The notes: generated by a model not told the origin, from the letters alone. A stretch of 64,000 nucleotides of DNA from CAYMEV01 sp964389675 [NCBI: uncultured Candidatus Sumerlaeota bacterium] (GCA_964389675.1 CAYMEV010000006.1:1-64000); one strand, 5' to 3'. Shown: positions 36,952 to 46,023, counted from the stretch's first letter. A program made the numbers and translations.

Positions 36952-37040
36952 CGGAGAGAGGGGGATTCGAACCCCCGAGGCGCTTATCACACCTACACGA
37001 TTTCCAATCGTGCTCCTTAGGCCAGCTCGGACATCTCTCC
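36952..37040 (-). tRNA. tRNA-Ser (anticodon GGA)
   Basis: A complete class II tRNA of 89 bases: acceptor stem GGAGAGA/TCTCTCC, anticodon loop with GGA (reads UCC/UCU) between CGATT and AATCG stems, a long variable arm, and T-arm GGGGGTTCGAATCCCCC with discriminator G. CCA is not encoded. The 3' end lies three bases before the SRP RNA. Confidence 0.96.
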
Positions 37041-37055
37041 ACGTACAGAAAAGAC

Positions 37056-37084
37056 ATACTATAACTATAAACACCTATTGTAAA
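37056..37084 (-). promoter_or_regulatory. predicted promoter of the tRNA-Ser/SRP RNA/dnaX unit
   Basis: On the minus strand TTTACA (37084-37079), a 17-base spacer and TAGTAT (37061-37056) place the start near 37049, nine bases before the tRNA. The -35 element lies in the last codons of gmhB. Confidence 0.55.
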
Positions 37085-37638
37085 GAATTATTTTTGATCA
37101 GCACTGCTGCTTCAAGCAGATCTGCCGCAGTAAAGTCAGGCTTTGCAATCAGGCTATCATTTTTATGTATAGCCCTTTTTGTTATTAGTATGGTTTTTGT
37201 TCCTGATCTATTACCTGCAATAATATCGCGCATGGAATCGCCTATGGTGAATGAGGCTTTCGGATCTATTTCAAGATCTTCAATAGCCTGCCTGAATAGG
37301 CCCGTATGAGGCTTTCTGCATTTGCATTCCATGCTGTACTGCCTTATATTTCCCTCTGGGTGATGAGGACAGTAATATACCCCTGAAAAATAAATGCCAT
37401 GGCTGCTGAAAAAATCAGAAAAAAAACTGAAGAACTGATGCAGATGAGCCTCTGAAAAATATCCCCGGGCAATCCCTGACTGATTACTGATTACTACCAG
37501 AAGATAGCCCAGGTTCATTAGCATCTTCAGGCCCTCAACAGAATTCTTCAATGGAATGAAGTCCTCTATCCGGTATACATAATTTCTATCTTCGATTATT
37601 GTCCCATCCCTGTCCAGAAATACTGCTTTATTTTTCAC
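37075..37638 (-). CDS. gmhB: D-glycero-D-manno-heptose 1,7-bisphosphate 7-phosphatase
   Basis: HAD-family phosphatase of 187 residues in the heptose pathway that supplies the LPS inner core. The nucleophile motif FLDRDGT, the VISNQSGIARG second motif, the zinc-binding cluster CPHHPEG...CKCRKP and the terminal IGDSMRDI are those of GmhB (the zinc site separates it from histidinol phosphatase only partly). The start is a GTG at 37638. It follows the TPR gene by 26 bases on the same strand. Presence of heptose synthesis supports a diderm envelope. Confidence 0.87.
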   Translation of the reverse strand: MKNKAVFLDRDGTIIEDRNYVYRIEDFIPLKNSVEGLKMLMNLGYLLVVISNQSGIARGYFSEAHLHQFFSFFSDFFSSHGIYFSGVYYCPHHPEGNIRQYSMECKCRKPHTGLFRQAIEDLEIDPKASFTIGDSMRDIIAGNRSGTKTILITKRAIHKNDSLIAKPDFTAADLLEAAVLIKNNSLQ

Positions 37639-37664
37639 ATGCTTTTCCCGTTAAAAAACCATTC

Positions 37665-39680
37665 TCAATGCATTTTATTGTGCTGCAGTGAAATATTCAT
37701 TTCATCAGCGATACTTAAAAGTTCCTTATAATAGATAATATTGTTTAATGAGATACTGGATGCACTATAAATGCTAAAGAAATCATCAACTGCATCTTTT
37801 GCATCATCATATGATTTTTCCTTTAGCAATTTCTTCATTTTTCTGATGATAAAAAGAAGCTTTGCATCAGGATTTTCCGGATCGATAATACTGTAATCCT
37901 TATTTTCACCATCATCTCCACCGGATTCGAAAAATACCATTTCATTTTCTAAGACAGCCTTCATATTGGATGATTCCCTAATTCTTTTAAACCTTCCAAT
38001 ATTTATTATCCAGGCATGCATTTCCTTATTGCTCCTGACCTCAGAAATAAGGTATGAATATAGAGCAAAAGCATTTATAGAGCTGTTCAGGACAACATCT
38101 TCCAGTGCTTTAAGCTCAAGCAAAGCTTTATCCTTAAGGTTCATCCTTATCCACAGATAGACCCTGACCATCCTTGCAATCACTTTTTCAGTAAATTCTG
38201 TTGAATTATTGATTATCAGCCCTTCCACCAGTTCGAGGGCCTGCTCATGGTTGTCCGATAATATGAAACACATGACTGTCATTTCTTTTATCAGGCTATG
38301 GTAGTAAGGAAGGTCACTTTTGCTTATCTGCGATTGCCCAAGCAAATCAAGCGCACCTTCAGTATCTAGACAGTAGATTAATATGTCAGCAAGCATAATC
38401 CTTGATTCAAGGCAATCTTCATCTATATCTGCTGCAATCCTGCATTGTTCAGCTGCAAAATCATATCTTTCATCAATCAGGAATATTTTCGCCAGTATAA
38501 GATATAATCGTACAGCAAAGGGCCTTTTCTTAATAATTCCTGAAATAACCTCAAGAGCTTCTTCAGACTTCCCCTCCTTAACCATTATTTCAGTTTTCAG
38601 CTCAAGGGCAAGGATATACTCAGGGTCAGTATCTAGTATTTTATTCAATAATTCAATAGATTCAGAATAATTGCCGTTTTCATTGTAATATTCTGCCAGG
38701 TGGTAAGATACCTGCTTGTCAATATTATATACATTCTGCAGTGAAACCATTGAGGCAATTGATTCCTGGATTCTTCCCTGCTGAAAATTATATTCAGCCT
38801 CAATAAATTTTTGATAATAATTTGACAGATCTATGCTCTTTTCATAGGCAATACTTATAAAATCGGATTTTATCCCGCGTTTCCGGTAAATCATACCCAG
38901 ATAATAATAACACATCGTAAAGCTGGCATCCAGGTCCAGAGCCCTCTTGAAATTTACCTCAGATCTGCTGTACCTGCCCTGATAAAAATCCCATAAACCT
39001 CTTTGATACAGTTTAAAGGCTTCGCTGCTTTGCGTGAAAATACCTTCAATCTCAGATTTTTCCTGAAAGTCAATATTCAGAACCTCCAGGGAATAATCTG
39101 AAATTTTATGTATTGCCTTAAATACTGCCTGTTTATCTTCTGCTTTCTCTCTTATGTATTTCAGGAGTTCTCTGTTGTTTATATTAAAGATTTTAACATC
39201 AAACTGTATGCCATCTCCTTCCAGATAAAAATCACCCTGTATGATAAAATCAGCATCCATGGATTCTCCAATATTTACAGCTGTTTCAAAATCTATTTCA
39301 TCACCTATATTGTAATCAATATATTCTGACAGATCATCGATTGAATACATTGGAATTGGCTCCAATGCATATGATTCAGAAAAAAAAGTATTTATTATTG
39401 ATGGAAATCCGTCGCTTATCCAGCTGAAGGCTTCATCACCTGTCTTATCGTTCAGATAGAAAATCAGGATTTTTTTAAGTTCCTGAGATTTCAATTTCAT
39501 CCCTATGACATTCAGATTCTCCCTCATAACATCATAATTTTGCCTGGAGATAACCTCTTTTTTGTCCATGACAATATCAATCTTCCTCTTTTTTGAGGAG
39601 GGGTAAAATACAATGATCAATATACTTATAATAATTATGGATATCCCGATAAAATTTACCGACTTAAGCCTTATATTCAT
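37665..39680 (-). CDS. membrane-anchored TolB-N-like/TPR protein
   Basis: About 671 residues from the ATG at 39680, which has AAGGTG upstream and overlaps the ftsE stop by 17 bases. One membrane segment near the N terminus (IGISIIIISILIIVFYP) is followed by a short linker and a domain resembling the TolB N-terminal fold seen in CadC/adenylate cyclase-type TPR proteins (residues about 55-190, with MDADFIIQGDFYLEGDGIQF). Then come ten or so TPR-like helix pairs to about residue 550 and a C-terminal helical tail. Function unknown. Its place straight after ftsE and cheR, where ftsX might be expected, suggests a scaffold in the same process. Confidence 0.7.
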   Translation of the reverse strand: MNIRLKSVNFIGISIIIISILIIVFYPSSKKRKIDIVMDKKEVISRQNYDVMRENLNVIGMKLKSQELKKILIFYLNDKTGDEAFSWISDGFPSIINTFFSESYALEPIPMYSIDDLSEYIDYNIGDEIDFETAVNIGESMDADFIIQGDFYLEGDGIQFDVKIFNINNRELLKYIREKAEDKQAVFKAIHKISDYSLEVLNIDFQEKSEIEGIFTQSSEAFKLYQRGLWDFYQGRYSRSEVNFKRALDLDASFTMCYYYLGMIYRKRGIKSDFISIAYEKSIDLSNYYQKFIEAEYNFQQGRIQESIASMVSLQNVYNIDKQVSYHLAEYYNENGNYSESIELLNKILDTDPEYILALELKTEIMVKEGKSEEALEVISGIIKKRPFAVRLYLILAKIFLIDERYDFAAEQCRIAADIDEDCLESRIMLADILIYCLDTEGALDLLGQSQISKSDLPYYHSLIKEMTVMCFILSDNHEQALELVEGLIINNSTEFTEKVIARMVRVYLWIRMNLKDKALLELKALEDVVLNSSINAFALYSYLISEVRSNKEMHAWIINIGRFKRIRESSNMKAVLENEMVFFESGGDDGENKDYSIIDPENPDAKLLFIIRKMKKLLKEKSYDDAKDAVDDFFSIYSASSISLNNIIYYKELLSIADEMNISLQHNKMH

Positions 39681-40329
39681 TAAGCACACCTTCATGCAGA
39701 AAAAGGACTCGTTCATTCAGCAGATTTATTAGAAATCTGTTATGTGTTGCAAACAGTACAGTGGTATTTTGATTTTTATTTATATCCTTGAATATTTCAA
39801 GGACCTTATGGGCTAAATTATCATCAAGGTTCCCAGTAGGTTCATCCGCCAGTATTATTGAAGGCCTGTTTATTATTGCCCTTGCTATTGATGCCCTCTG
39901 CTGTTCCCCTCCGGACAGCTGGTAGGGATAGTCATTCTGTTTCCTCAGCAGTTCAACAATTTCAAGAACCTCTTCTACTCTGTCATCGATCTCTCTTCTT
40001 GGAAAATTTATTGCCTCCAGGGCAAAGATCAGATTTTGCTTTACTGTCCGGTTGTTTATAAGTTTGAAATCCTGGAAAACAACCCCTATTGATCTTCTCA
40101 GCCTTTGCACATGCTTTTTGCGCATGGCGCTTATACTGTCGTCCCTTATATAAATATCCCCGTCAGTAGGAAGTATTTCCCTGTAAATAAGCCTTATAAC
40201 AGTACTTTTACCGCTTCCTGAGCTTCCGGTAAGAAAGACAAAATCCCCCTCGTTTATGCTGAAAGATACGTCAATTATACCGGTATTGCCATTGAAATAA
40301 TTCTTTGTAACATTTTCAAATACTATCAT
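39664..40329 (-). CDS. ftsE: FtsE-like ABC transporter ATP-binding protein
   Basis: 221-residue ATPase with Walker A GSSGSGKST, the Q-loop VFQDFKLI, signature LSGGEQQRASIARA, Walker B ILADEPTGNLD and a switch histidine (FATHN). The order and the FQDFKLINNRTV segment match FtsE, which with FtsX activates peptidoglycan hydrolases at division. No ftsX follows; a TPR protein with one membrane segment does. A LolD/MacB-type ATPase is the alternative. It overlaps cheR (ATGA) upstream. Confidence 0.8.
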   Translation of the reverse strand: MIVFENVTKNYFNGNTGIIDVSFSINEGDFVFLTGSSGSGKSTVIRLIYREILPTDGDIYIRDDSISAMRKKHVQRLRRSIGVVFQDFKLINNRTVKQNLIFALEAINFPRREIDDRVEEVLEIVELLRKQNDYPYQLSGGEQQRASIARAIINRPSIILADEPTGNLDDNLAHKVLEIFKDINKNQNTTVLFATHNRFLINLLNERVLFLHEGVLNEYKA

Positions 40330-41114
40330 ATCACTTTTCTATATATTGAATGGCCGATATATTCCAATCCCAGATCAGCAGGATTATAAATAAATTCAGT
40401 TGAGCCAAGAAAAAGAAGTCCGTGTTTCTTTATCAGTTTTGATATCTTTTCAAGAAATTTCTCTCTGAAATCCTCACTAAGGTATATTATAAAATTCCTG
40501 CACATAATGAGCCCATATTTGGGAAGCAGAACATCTATGTCATTTTTCATAATATCAAATCTAACAAAGTTGATATTGCAGCTGGGCTTATTTTTAACCA
40601 TATATACATTATTATTCTTGCAATCCTCATACAGAAAACCCTTTAAAAAATCATCAAAATTCTGCACGGAATTCCTGTTCCATAATCCCCTGCGCGCACA
40701 ATCCAGCAGGTCAGCATCTGAATCGATTCCCGTTATCCTGCCGGGTATCTGCATCCTTTTATGAAGAAGAAGAAAAACAAGTGAATATACTTCCTCTCCC
40801 CTGGCACATCCTATGCTTAAAACTCCTGCTTTAAGAAAAGACATGAATGAATCTTTGGACTCGCACAGATGATTAATGAGGTTTTCAAAAAGCTGCCTGT
40901 CCCTTAAAAAATAGGAGATTTTTATCCTCTGGAACTGAAGAAATTCTTCAAAATTCTCTCTCTTGCTCAGATATGACATAAGCCTGCCATAATCAGCTAT
41001 ACTTTTCCTCAACATGAAAAGGTTGGTCCTTTTGAGTATTCTGCTCTCCTTATAATTAAGCAGGTCAATATCATACCTGGTTTTGATAAATTTTATAAAT
41101 TCATTAAAGTCCAT
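40326..41114 (-). CDS. cheR: CheR-type protein-glutamate methyltransferase
   Basis: 262-residue methyltransferase of the CheR family, which methylates receptor glutamates with S-adenosylmethionine. The N-terminal helical domain is followed by ISYFLRD, the SAM-binding loop IGCARGEEVYS (usual ACSTGEEPYS), GIDSDADLLDCARRG and CRNFIIYL. The loop differs from the canonical form, so substrate specificity may differ. Its ATG overlaps the stop of the exchanger gene by one base (TAATG). A methyl-accepting chemoreceptor-like gene begins 1.7 kb away on the other strand, a plausible substrate. Confidence 0.82.
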   Translation of the reverse strand: MDFNEFIKFIKTRYDIDLLNYKESRILKRTNLFMLRKSIADYGRLMSYLSKRENFEEFLQFQRIKISYFLRDRQLFENLINHLCESKDSFMSFLKAGVLSIGCARGEEVYSLVFLLLHKRMQIPGRITGIDSDADLLDCARRGLWNRNSVQNFDDFLKGFLYEDCKNNNVYMVKNKPSCNINFVRFDIMKNDIDVLLPKYGLIMCRNFIIYLSEDFREKFLEKISKLIKKHGLLFLGSTEFIYNPADLGLEYIGHSIYRKVI

Positions 41115-42058
41115 TATATAAACAGCATAATCATAAAAGTAATAAAACCTGACAGCAGTACAATTCCGCTTGTCCTGTGCAAAAAATTATTCCTTATTGA
41201 TGCAAAGTACAGAAAGACGGTAAATGACAGCATTACAGGAATCTCAAATATTACGCTCCTTGGTGATATCTCCAATGGTTTGAATAATACTGCAAATCCG
41301 AGAATGAAAAATATGTTGAAGATATTACTGCCGACAATATTTCCAAGGGCCATATCAGGCTTTTTCTTTATTATGGCAGCAACTGATGTTGCTAGTTCAG
41401 GCAATGAAGTACCTATTGCTACGACCGAAAGCCCTATGATAAGCTGTGAGACCCCTAAGGCTTCGGCAATTTTTATTGCATTGTCAAGGGCAATCTTAGA
41501 TCCATAGATCACACCCAGAAATCCGGCAATTATCAGGATTAATATTTTAAAAAACGATGTATCCTTTGCCTCCCTTATCTCATTCATCTCTTCGGTGCTG
41601 ATTTCTCTGCTTGACGCTCCGCTTCTCATTGTCAGATAAATAAATGTGAAAAATACGCACAGCATGCAGATGCCATCAGATATTCCAAGGCTGTGGTTAA
41701 GGCAGAGAATATAAAAAAGAAGGCTTGCGGCAATAAGGTATGGGATCTCTCTCTTTAAGGTTTCCCTGTCTACTGTAAGAGGCATAAGTATTGCTGAAAT
41801 TCCCAGTATTAGCCCTATATTTGATACATTAGAGCCTATTACATTTCCAAATGCAATATCCCTTGTATTGTATAGAACAGCACGGAAGGAAACCACAAAT
41901 TCAGGAAGTGAGGTGCCAAAAGCAATGACAGTCATTCCAATAACTGAGGGCCTTATGTTCAGCCTTAATCCGAGCATCGCACTATTATCAATCAGCATAT
42001 CACTTGAATATGATAATAAGGCGACACCTGCTGCAAATAGAAATATCAATAATAACAC
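41114..42058 (-). CDS. calcium/sodium antiporter (CaCA family, YrbG-like)
   Basis: 314-residue membrane protein with about ten segments arranged as two inverted halves. Both alpha-repeat signatures are present: AFGTSLPEFVVS in the first half and AIGTSLPELATS in the second, the ion-binding motifs of K+-dependent or prokaryotic Na+/Ca2+ exchangers. The start is GTG behind GGAACAGGAA. It lies about 50 bases downstream of tRNA-Arg and overlaps cheR. Confidence 0.92.
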   Translation of the reverse strand: MLLLIFLFAAGVALLSYSSDMLIDNSAMLGLRLNIRPSVIGMTVIAFGTSLPEFVVSFRAVLYNTRDIAFGNVIGSNVSNIGLILGISAILMPLTVDRETLKREIPYLIAASLLFYILCLNHSLGISDGICMLCVFFTFIYLTMRSGASSREISTEEMNEIREAKDTSFFKILILIIAGFLGVIYGSKIALDNAIKIAEALGVSQLIIGLSVVAIGTSLPELATSVAAIIKKKPDMALGNIVGSNIFNIFFILGFAVLFKPLEISPRSVIFEIPVMLSFTVFLYFASIRNNFLHRTSGIVLLSGFITFMIMLFI

Positions 42059-42109
42059 GGCGTTCCTGTTCCTTTACCCTATTATCCAAAATGATTCATA
42101 GCAAAGCTA

Positions 42110-42182
42110 TACGCCAGAGAGGAATTGAACCTCCGACCGATAGATCCGGAATCTATTGCTCTATCCGCTGAGCTACTGGCGC
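42110..42182 (-). tRNA. tRNA-Arg (anticodon CCG)
   Basis: A 73-base cloverleaf: acceptor GCGCCAG/CTGGCGT (with a first-pair G-U), D-arm GCTC-AGCGGATA-GAGC, anticodon stem ATAGA/TCTAT with loop TTCCGGA (anticodon CCG, reading CGG), T-arm GGAGG-TTCAATT-CCTCT, discriminator A. CCA is not encoded. It lies between a small unknown gene and the exchanger gene, all on one strand. Confidence 0.95.
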
Positions 42183-42214
42183 TTTATGCTGGATTTTGAA
42201 CCAGTCTCTTTCTT

Positions 42215-42589
42215 TCAGACAGCATCTTTGTCGTTTTTTGCCTGATCAATGCTTTCAAGCAATTGCTGCGCTTCAGATGAATATCTTATTAATCCCTTAT
42301 TCTTTGAATTTTCAATGATAAGCACAAGATCTTCCGGGTTTATTTCCCTTTTCAAAAGCTTATTGATATATTTGTAGTGGAAAAGGTCACCCTCAGAAAC
42401 CATCCTTTTAAGGATCTTCTCAAGCTCAGTAACATTTCCCAATGCCGAGTAAGCATCAATAGCATCAGTTATATTCCCCGATTCCAGGCTGAACTTCGCA
42501 AAATACTCCCTGGATGAATCATCATATGAATCAGAGTATTTAAGATTCCTTTTTTCGATATAATCCAGTTTTGTAATATCTGTTTTCAT
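42215..42589 (-). CDS. hypothetical helical protein
   Basis: I do not recognise this 124-residue protein. It is highly charged, has no membrane segment or signal peptide, and looks all-helical; residues about 30-60 (REYFAKFSLESGNITDAIDA) read like one TPR-type helix pair. It starts with ATG at 42589, is followed after 32 bases by tRNA-Arg, and shares codon style with its neighbours, so it is probably a real gene co-transcribed with the tRNA. No function can be proposed. Confidence 0.6.
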   Translation of the reverse strand: MKTDITKLDYIEKRNLKYSDSYDDSSREYFAKFSLESGNITDAIDAYSALGNVTELEKILKRMVSEGDLFHYKYINKLLKREINPEDLVLIIENSKNKGLIRYSSEAQQLLESIDQAKNDKDAV

Positions 42590-42753
42590 AGTGGCTATAT
42601 GCCTAATAAAGTTAATAACCTATCATTCTATTGTCAATATAAAACTTTTTCAATATACATAGTTAAAAATTGCAAAAATATTATTAAAAGCATTATTTTT
42701 TTTCTTGAAAACATAATACTTATAGGATTAAAATCCAATATGATAACATTATA

Positions 42754-42784
42754 TTGAAATAATGCTCCAGCTAAATGATATTAT
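42754..42784 (+). promoter_or_regulatory. possible promoter of the chemoreceptor-like gene
   Basis: TTGAAA (42754-42759) is followed by GATATT after 17 bases (42777-42782) or TATTAT after 19 (42779-42784). No Shine-Dalgarno sequence precedes the ATG at 42805. Confidence 0.35.
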
Positions 42785-42804
42785 TTACTATATAAAAATA
42801 AAAT

Positions 42805-45800
42805 ATGATTAAATTAAAAGATATTGCAAAAGAAACCAGAATAACGCTTGAAAAGCTGTTCAGTCATCTTTACAGGAACATTCTCCTTGTTACCGTCTGT
42901 TCAGGAGTATTCTCCTTTTTCTTCTGTTTATTGTTTATCTCCCTGGACTTTGACCCTTTCATAACAGTATTTATTATCCATTTTATAGCCTTTTCATTCA
43001 CTGTAATCATAACCGGCCTGATATTTTATAATGAAATAGGCATCTATATAAATCTGCTTGATCTGTCGGCAAGTTCAAATATAAGAAAGATCCTTACGCA
43101 GAAACAGCCCTATTACTCATCTCTCAAAAAAAATGCAATATTTATTGCATCCTTTTTCCACAAAATACTCTCAAAGCTCATCCAGACAGAAGATTCTCTC
43201 TATACGGAATCAGACACCCTTCAAAAAATATCTGCATCCCTGTACAACAGCAGCAGATACCAGCAAAATTCCATAGCATATGTCCTCTCTTCATCAAAAA
43301 AGATTGACAATCTTCTGACCAGTACAAAAAATAATATTCGAAGCATTGAACAGAATGCCTCAGAAACACTGGAATCCTCGTCGGCAATTGAAAATAACTC
43401 TTTTGCCACCCATGTTCTTTTGGATGACCTTATCAACTACATTCAGGGTGCAAAGGATATACTTAAGAGATCTGAATATTCCTTCCAGGATTCTAACAAG
43501 ATAGTCGAAAACATCAACAGATTTACAATGAATACGACTGATACAATGGAGGAGCTAAAGGCCACTGCATACAGCATCCACAATAATATCCTTAAGACTA
43601 TTGATTTCCAGAAAGAGGTTTTTAAAAAGGTTGAAAACAGCCAGTCCATAATAAATGAATACGCAGAAAGCATAGGGAACATAAGGGAGCATCTTTCAAT
43701 AACATTACAGATTATAGATATTCTCAAATGGCACTCAGAGCAGATAAACCGGATATTGGCAACAATTAACAGAATTTCCAAGCAGACAAACCTTCTTTCC
43801 CTGAACGCGAATATAATTGCAGCAAGCTCTCCTGAAGAAACAAAATCCTTTGCGGTAGTTGCTGATGAAATTCAATCCTTATCGAAAAAGACAATCTCAT
43901 CTACTTCAAAAATATATCAGATAATCTCAAACATAGATAAAAGCATATCCAAAAGCAGGGATGCTTCCCAGGTCAGCCTGAACATTGTTGATCAGACACA
44001 GGTTTTCGGGAAGCAGGTAAATAAAAATCTTCTCAGCATCCTGGATATTGCAAGAAACAGCATAAGCAATGTTGAAACAATAAAAAATTCAAATGTCCTT
44101 CAGGTCAACAGGATTGAACAGCTCCTTGAGAGAACCAGGCTCTCCAGCCAGAAAATAGCCCAGCTTTCTAATCACAACTCAAGATTGCAAAGCGAATTCC
44201 AGCATTTAAAGGATCTTTCAGTTCAGCTAATTGATATTACTAATGCACTTAAAGGCAGGATGTCAATCCAGCTTGCCAACACGAAATCTCTGATAAATAA
44301 TACAAACAGCATAGGATCTCTGGTAAACAGGATAGTGGATGGTTCATCCAGCATAAAAACCCAGAGCAACAGCATCCTTGATTCTTTCAGCGATGTAAGG
44401 CATATTTCAGAACAGGTTCTCTACACAGTCAAGGACCTGACAAATATATCCTATCAGATACATAATGAATACAACAGGATGCAGTCATTAACAGAATACT
44501 TCGTGAGCTTTTCACCCAAAAGGGGCGGTACCATAAATGCATATTTCCCCCCCTTCAGGGCTGATTTCTCTTATGATCCCGCAAGCTGTTCGCTGATTGA
44601 ATCTGTACCTTTATATAAGGCTATTTATGAAACCCTTGTTGAAACAGAGTCCGGATTTGATGTGACACCTTTGCTGTGTGAAAAATATGAAATCTCTGAT
44701 GACTTTTCAGAGTATACCTTTTTCCTTAAAGAGAATGTATATTTTCATAATATGAAAAAGCTAAAAGCCGAGGATGTCAAATTTTCTTTCGAGAGACTGA
44801 GGGATGTGCTCGGTAGTGACGCAGGCCATTATATCGGATCTATAGAAGGCTGGGATGAATTTTTTAATCATAAGGCTGATGAACTTAAAGGGATACGGGT
44901 CATAGATGATTATACAGTAAGAATAAAACTCCAGAAGCCTCTTTCATTTTTCCTGCAGGTGCTGTCAACAGTAGTCATGTCAATAATTCCCAGGGCAGCC
45001 GGAGCCAATATTGATATGCCTGCAGGTACAGGTGCATTCAAGTTTGCCAGGCAGTCTGTAAATCAATATATACTCCTGGAAAGGTTTGATAAATATCATA
45101 TTGAAGGGTTTCCCTTTGTAGACAAGGTAAAATTCATTTCAAAAGAAAGAAATGATATTTTTAGTACAGATTATCATATTCTTCCTGGACACAGACTCCC
45201 TAACAAAAATATATTTGCTGATATAAACAAGCTGGTAAACACTGATACAGAGCTGCACTGCGAGATACTGGACCCGAACAGCGTTTCTTATCTGATATTG
45301 AATAATCAGGTATATCCTTTCAATATTAAAGAGGTAAGACAGGCTGTTATGCTTTGCATAGACAGGGATAAGATGACAGACACTGTGTTCAACCAGATTA
45401 ACAAAAAGGCGGAAAGCATTATTCCTCAGAACCTTTTTGCTCATTTGCCCAGGAAGGACCTGGTAAGATATGATATAGCCGCTGCAGAAAAATTAATAAG
45501 GAAATCAGGTATTAAGACACCCATAAAGCTGAATTATTACAGTAATATTGGCCTGTATCAGGACCCTGCTGCTAAATTCATACTGGACAATATCTCCAGG
45601 CTTGGAATTGAAATTGAATATACTTTTACAGATTCTAAAGAATTTGAGGATAAAAAATATGAATCAGCCATCAATTTAATGATATGGTTTGCTGATTATC
45701 CTGACCCTGATAATTTTTTCCAGACATTTACATCTGATAATATCGATAACCGTTCTGTAGGCTGGATAAATAAGAAGTATATCGACCTTGTCAGCAGGGC

Positions 45801-46008
45801 AAGGATAGAAACAGACATGCAAAAAAGGGAGAAATTATACAATATGGCTCAGGAAATAATGCTCGATGATGCGGTGATCATACCCTTATACTATAACAAA
45901 TATTTTCTTTTTCATCACTATGATATCATCTGCCCGACAAAGACAGTTTTTCCGTTCTATGATATAAAATCATGCTGGTTTTACAGCAATAAAAATAAAA
46001 TCAAGTAA
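42805..46008 (+). CDS. methyl-accepting chemotaxis signalling domain fused to a family 5 solute-binding domain
   Basis: 1067-residue fusion. Two membrane segments (about 25-47 and 52-74) are joined by only four residues, so both ends should face the cytoplasm and there is no periplasmic sensor. Residues 100-560 form long coiled coils with the chemoreceptor hairpin tip at about 320-365 (ISKQTNLLSLNANIIAAS, then FAVVADEIQSLSKKT), which binds CheA/CheW in known receptors. Residues about 572-1060 are a complete SBP_bac_5 (DppA/OppA-like) domain without its own signal peptide. Cytoplasmic SBP_5 domains are known in SgrR-type regulators. I infer sensing of an internal peptide-like ligand. TetR follows after 15 bases. 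Confidence 0.88.
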   Translation: MIKLKDIAKETRITLEKLFSHLYRNILLVTVCSGVFSFFFCLLFISLDFDPFITVFIIHFIAFSFTVIITGLIFYNEIGIYINLLDLSASSNIRKILTQKQPYYSSLKKNAIFIASFFHKILSKLIQTEDSLYTESDTLQKISASLYNSSRYQQNSIAYVLSSSKKIDNLLTSTKNNIRSIEQNASETLESSSAIENNSFATHVLLDDLINYIQGAKDILKRSEYSFQDSNKIVENINRFTMNTTDTMEELKATAYSIHNNILKTIDFQKEVFKKVENSQSIINEYAESIGNIREHLSITLQIIDILKWHSEQINRILATINRISKQTNLLSLNANIIAASSPEETKSFAVVADEIQSLSKKTISSTSKIYQIISNIDKSISKSRDASQVSLNIVDQTQVFGKQVNKNLLSILDIARNSISNVETIKNSNVLQVNRIEQLLERTRLSSQKIAQLSNHNSRLQSEFQHLKDLSVQLIDITNALKGRMSIQLANTKSLINNTNSIGSLVNRIVDGSSSIKTQSNSILDSFSDVRHISEQVLYTVKDLTNISYQIHNEYNRMQSLTEYFVSFSPKRGGTINAYFPPFRADFSYDPASCSLIESVPLYKAIYETLVETESGFDVTPLLCEKYEISDDFSEYTFFLKENVYFHNMKKLKAEDVKFSFERLRDVLGSDAGHYIGSIEGWDEFFNHKADELKGIRVIDDYTVRIKLQKPLSFFLQVLSTVVMSIIPRAAGANIDMPAGTGAFKFARQSVNQYILLERFDKYHIEGFPFVDKVKFISKERNDIFSTDYHILPGHRLPNKNIFADINKLVNTDTELHCEILDPNSVSYLILNNQVYPFNIKEVRQAVMLCIDRDKMTDTVFNQINKKAESIIPQNLFAHLPRKDLVRYDIAAAEKLIRKSGIKTPIKLNYYSNIGLYQDPAAKFILDNISRLGIEIEYTFTDSKEFEDKKYESAINLMIWFADYPDPDNFFQTFTSDNIDNRSVGWINKKYIDLVSRARIETDMQKREKLYNMAQEIMLDDAVIIPLYYNKYFLFHHYDIICPTKTVFPFYDIKSCWFYSNKNKIK

Positions 46009-46023
46009 AAATGGAGTAAAAAC

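Noticed and set aside
36677-37074. Two open frames of 71-73 codons on the minus strand between dnaX and gmhB
   Set aside because: They lie across the SRP RNA and tRNA-Ser genes, have no family match and no ribosome binding site.
40802-40819. A sigma-54-like TGGCAC-N5-ATGC on the plus strand inside cheR
   Set aside because: It lies in coding sequence on the opposite strand, lacks the TTGC match and no plus-strand gene follows.
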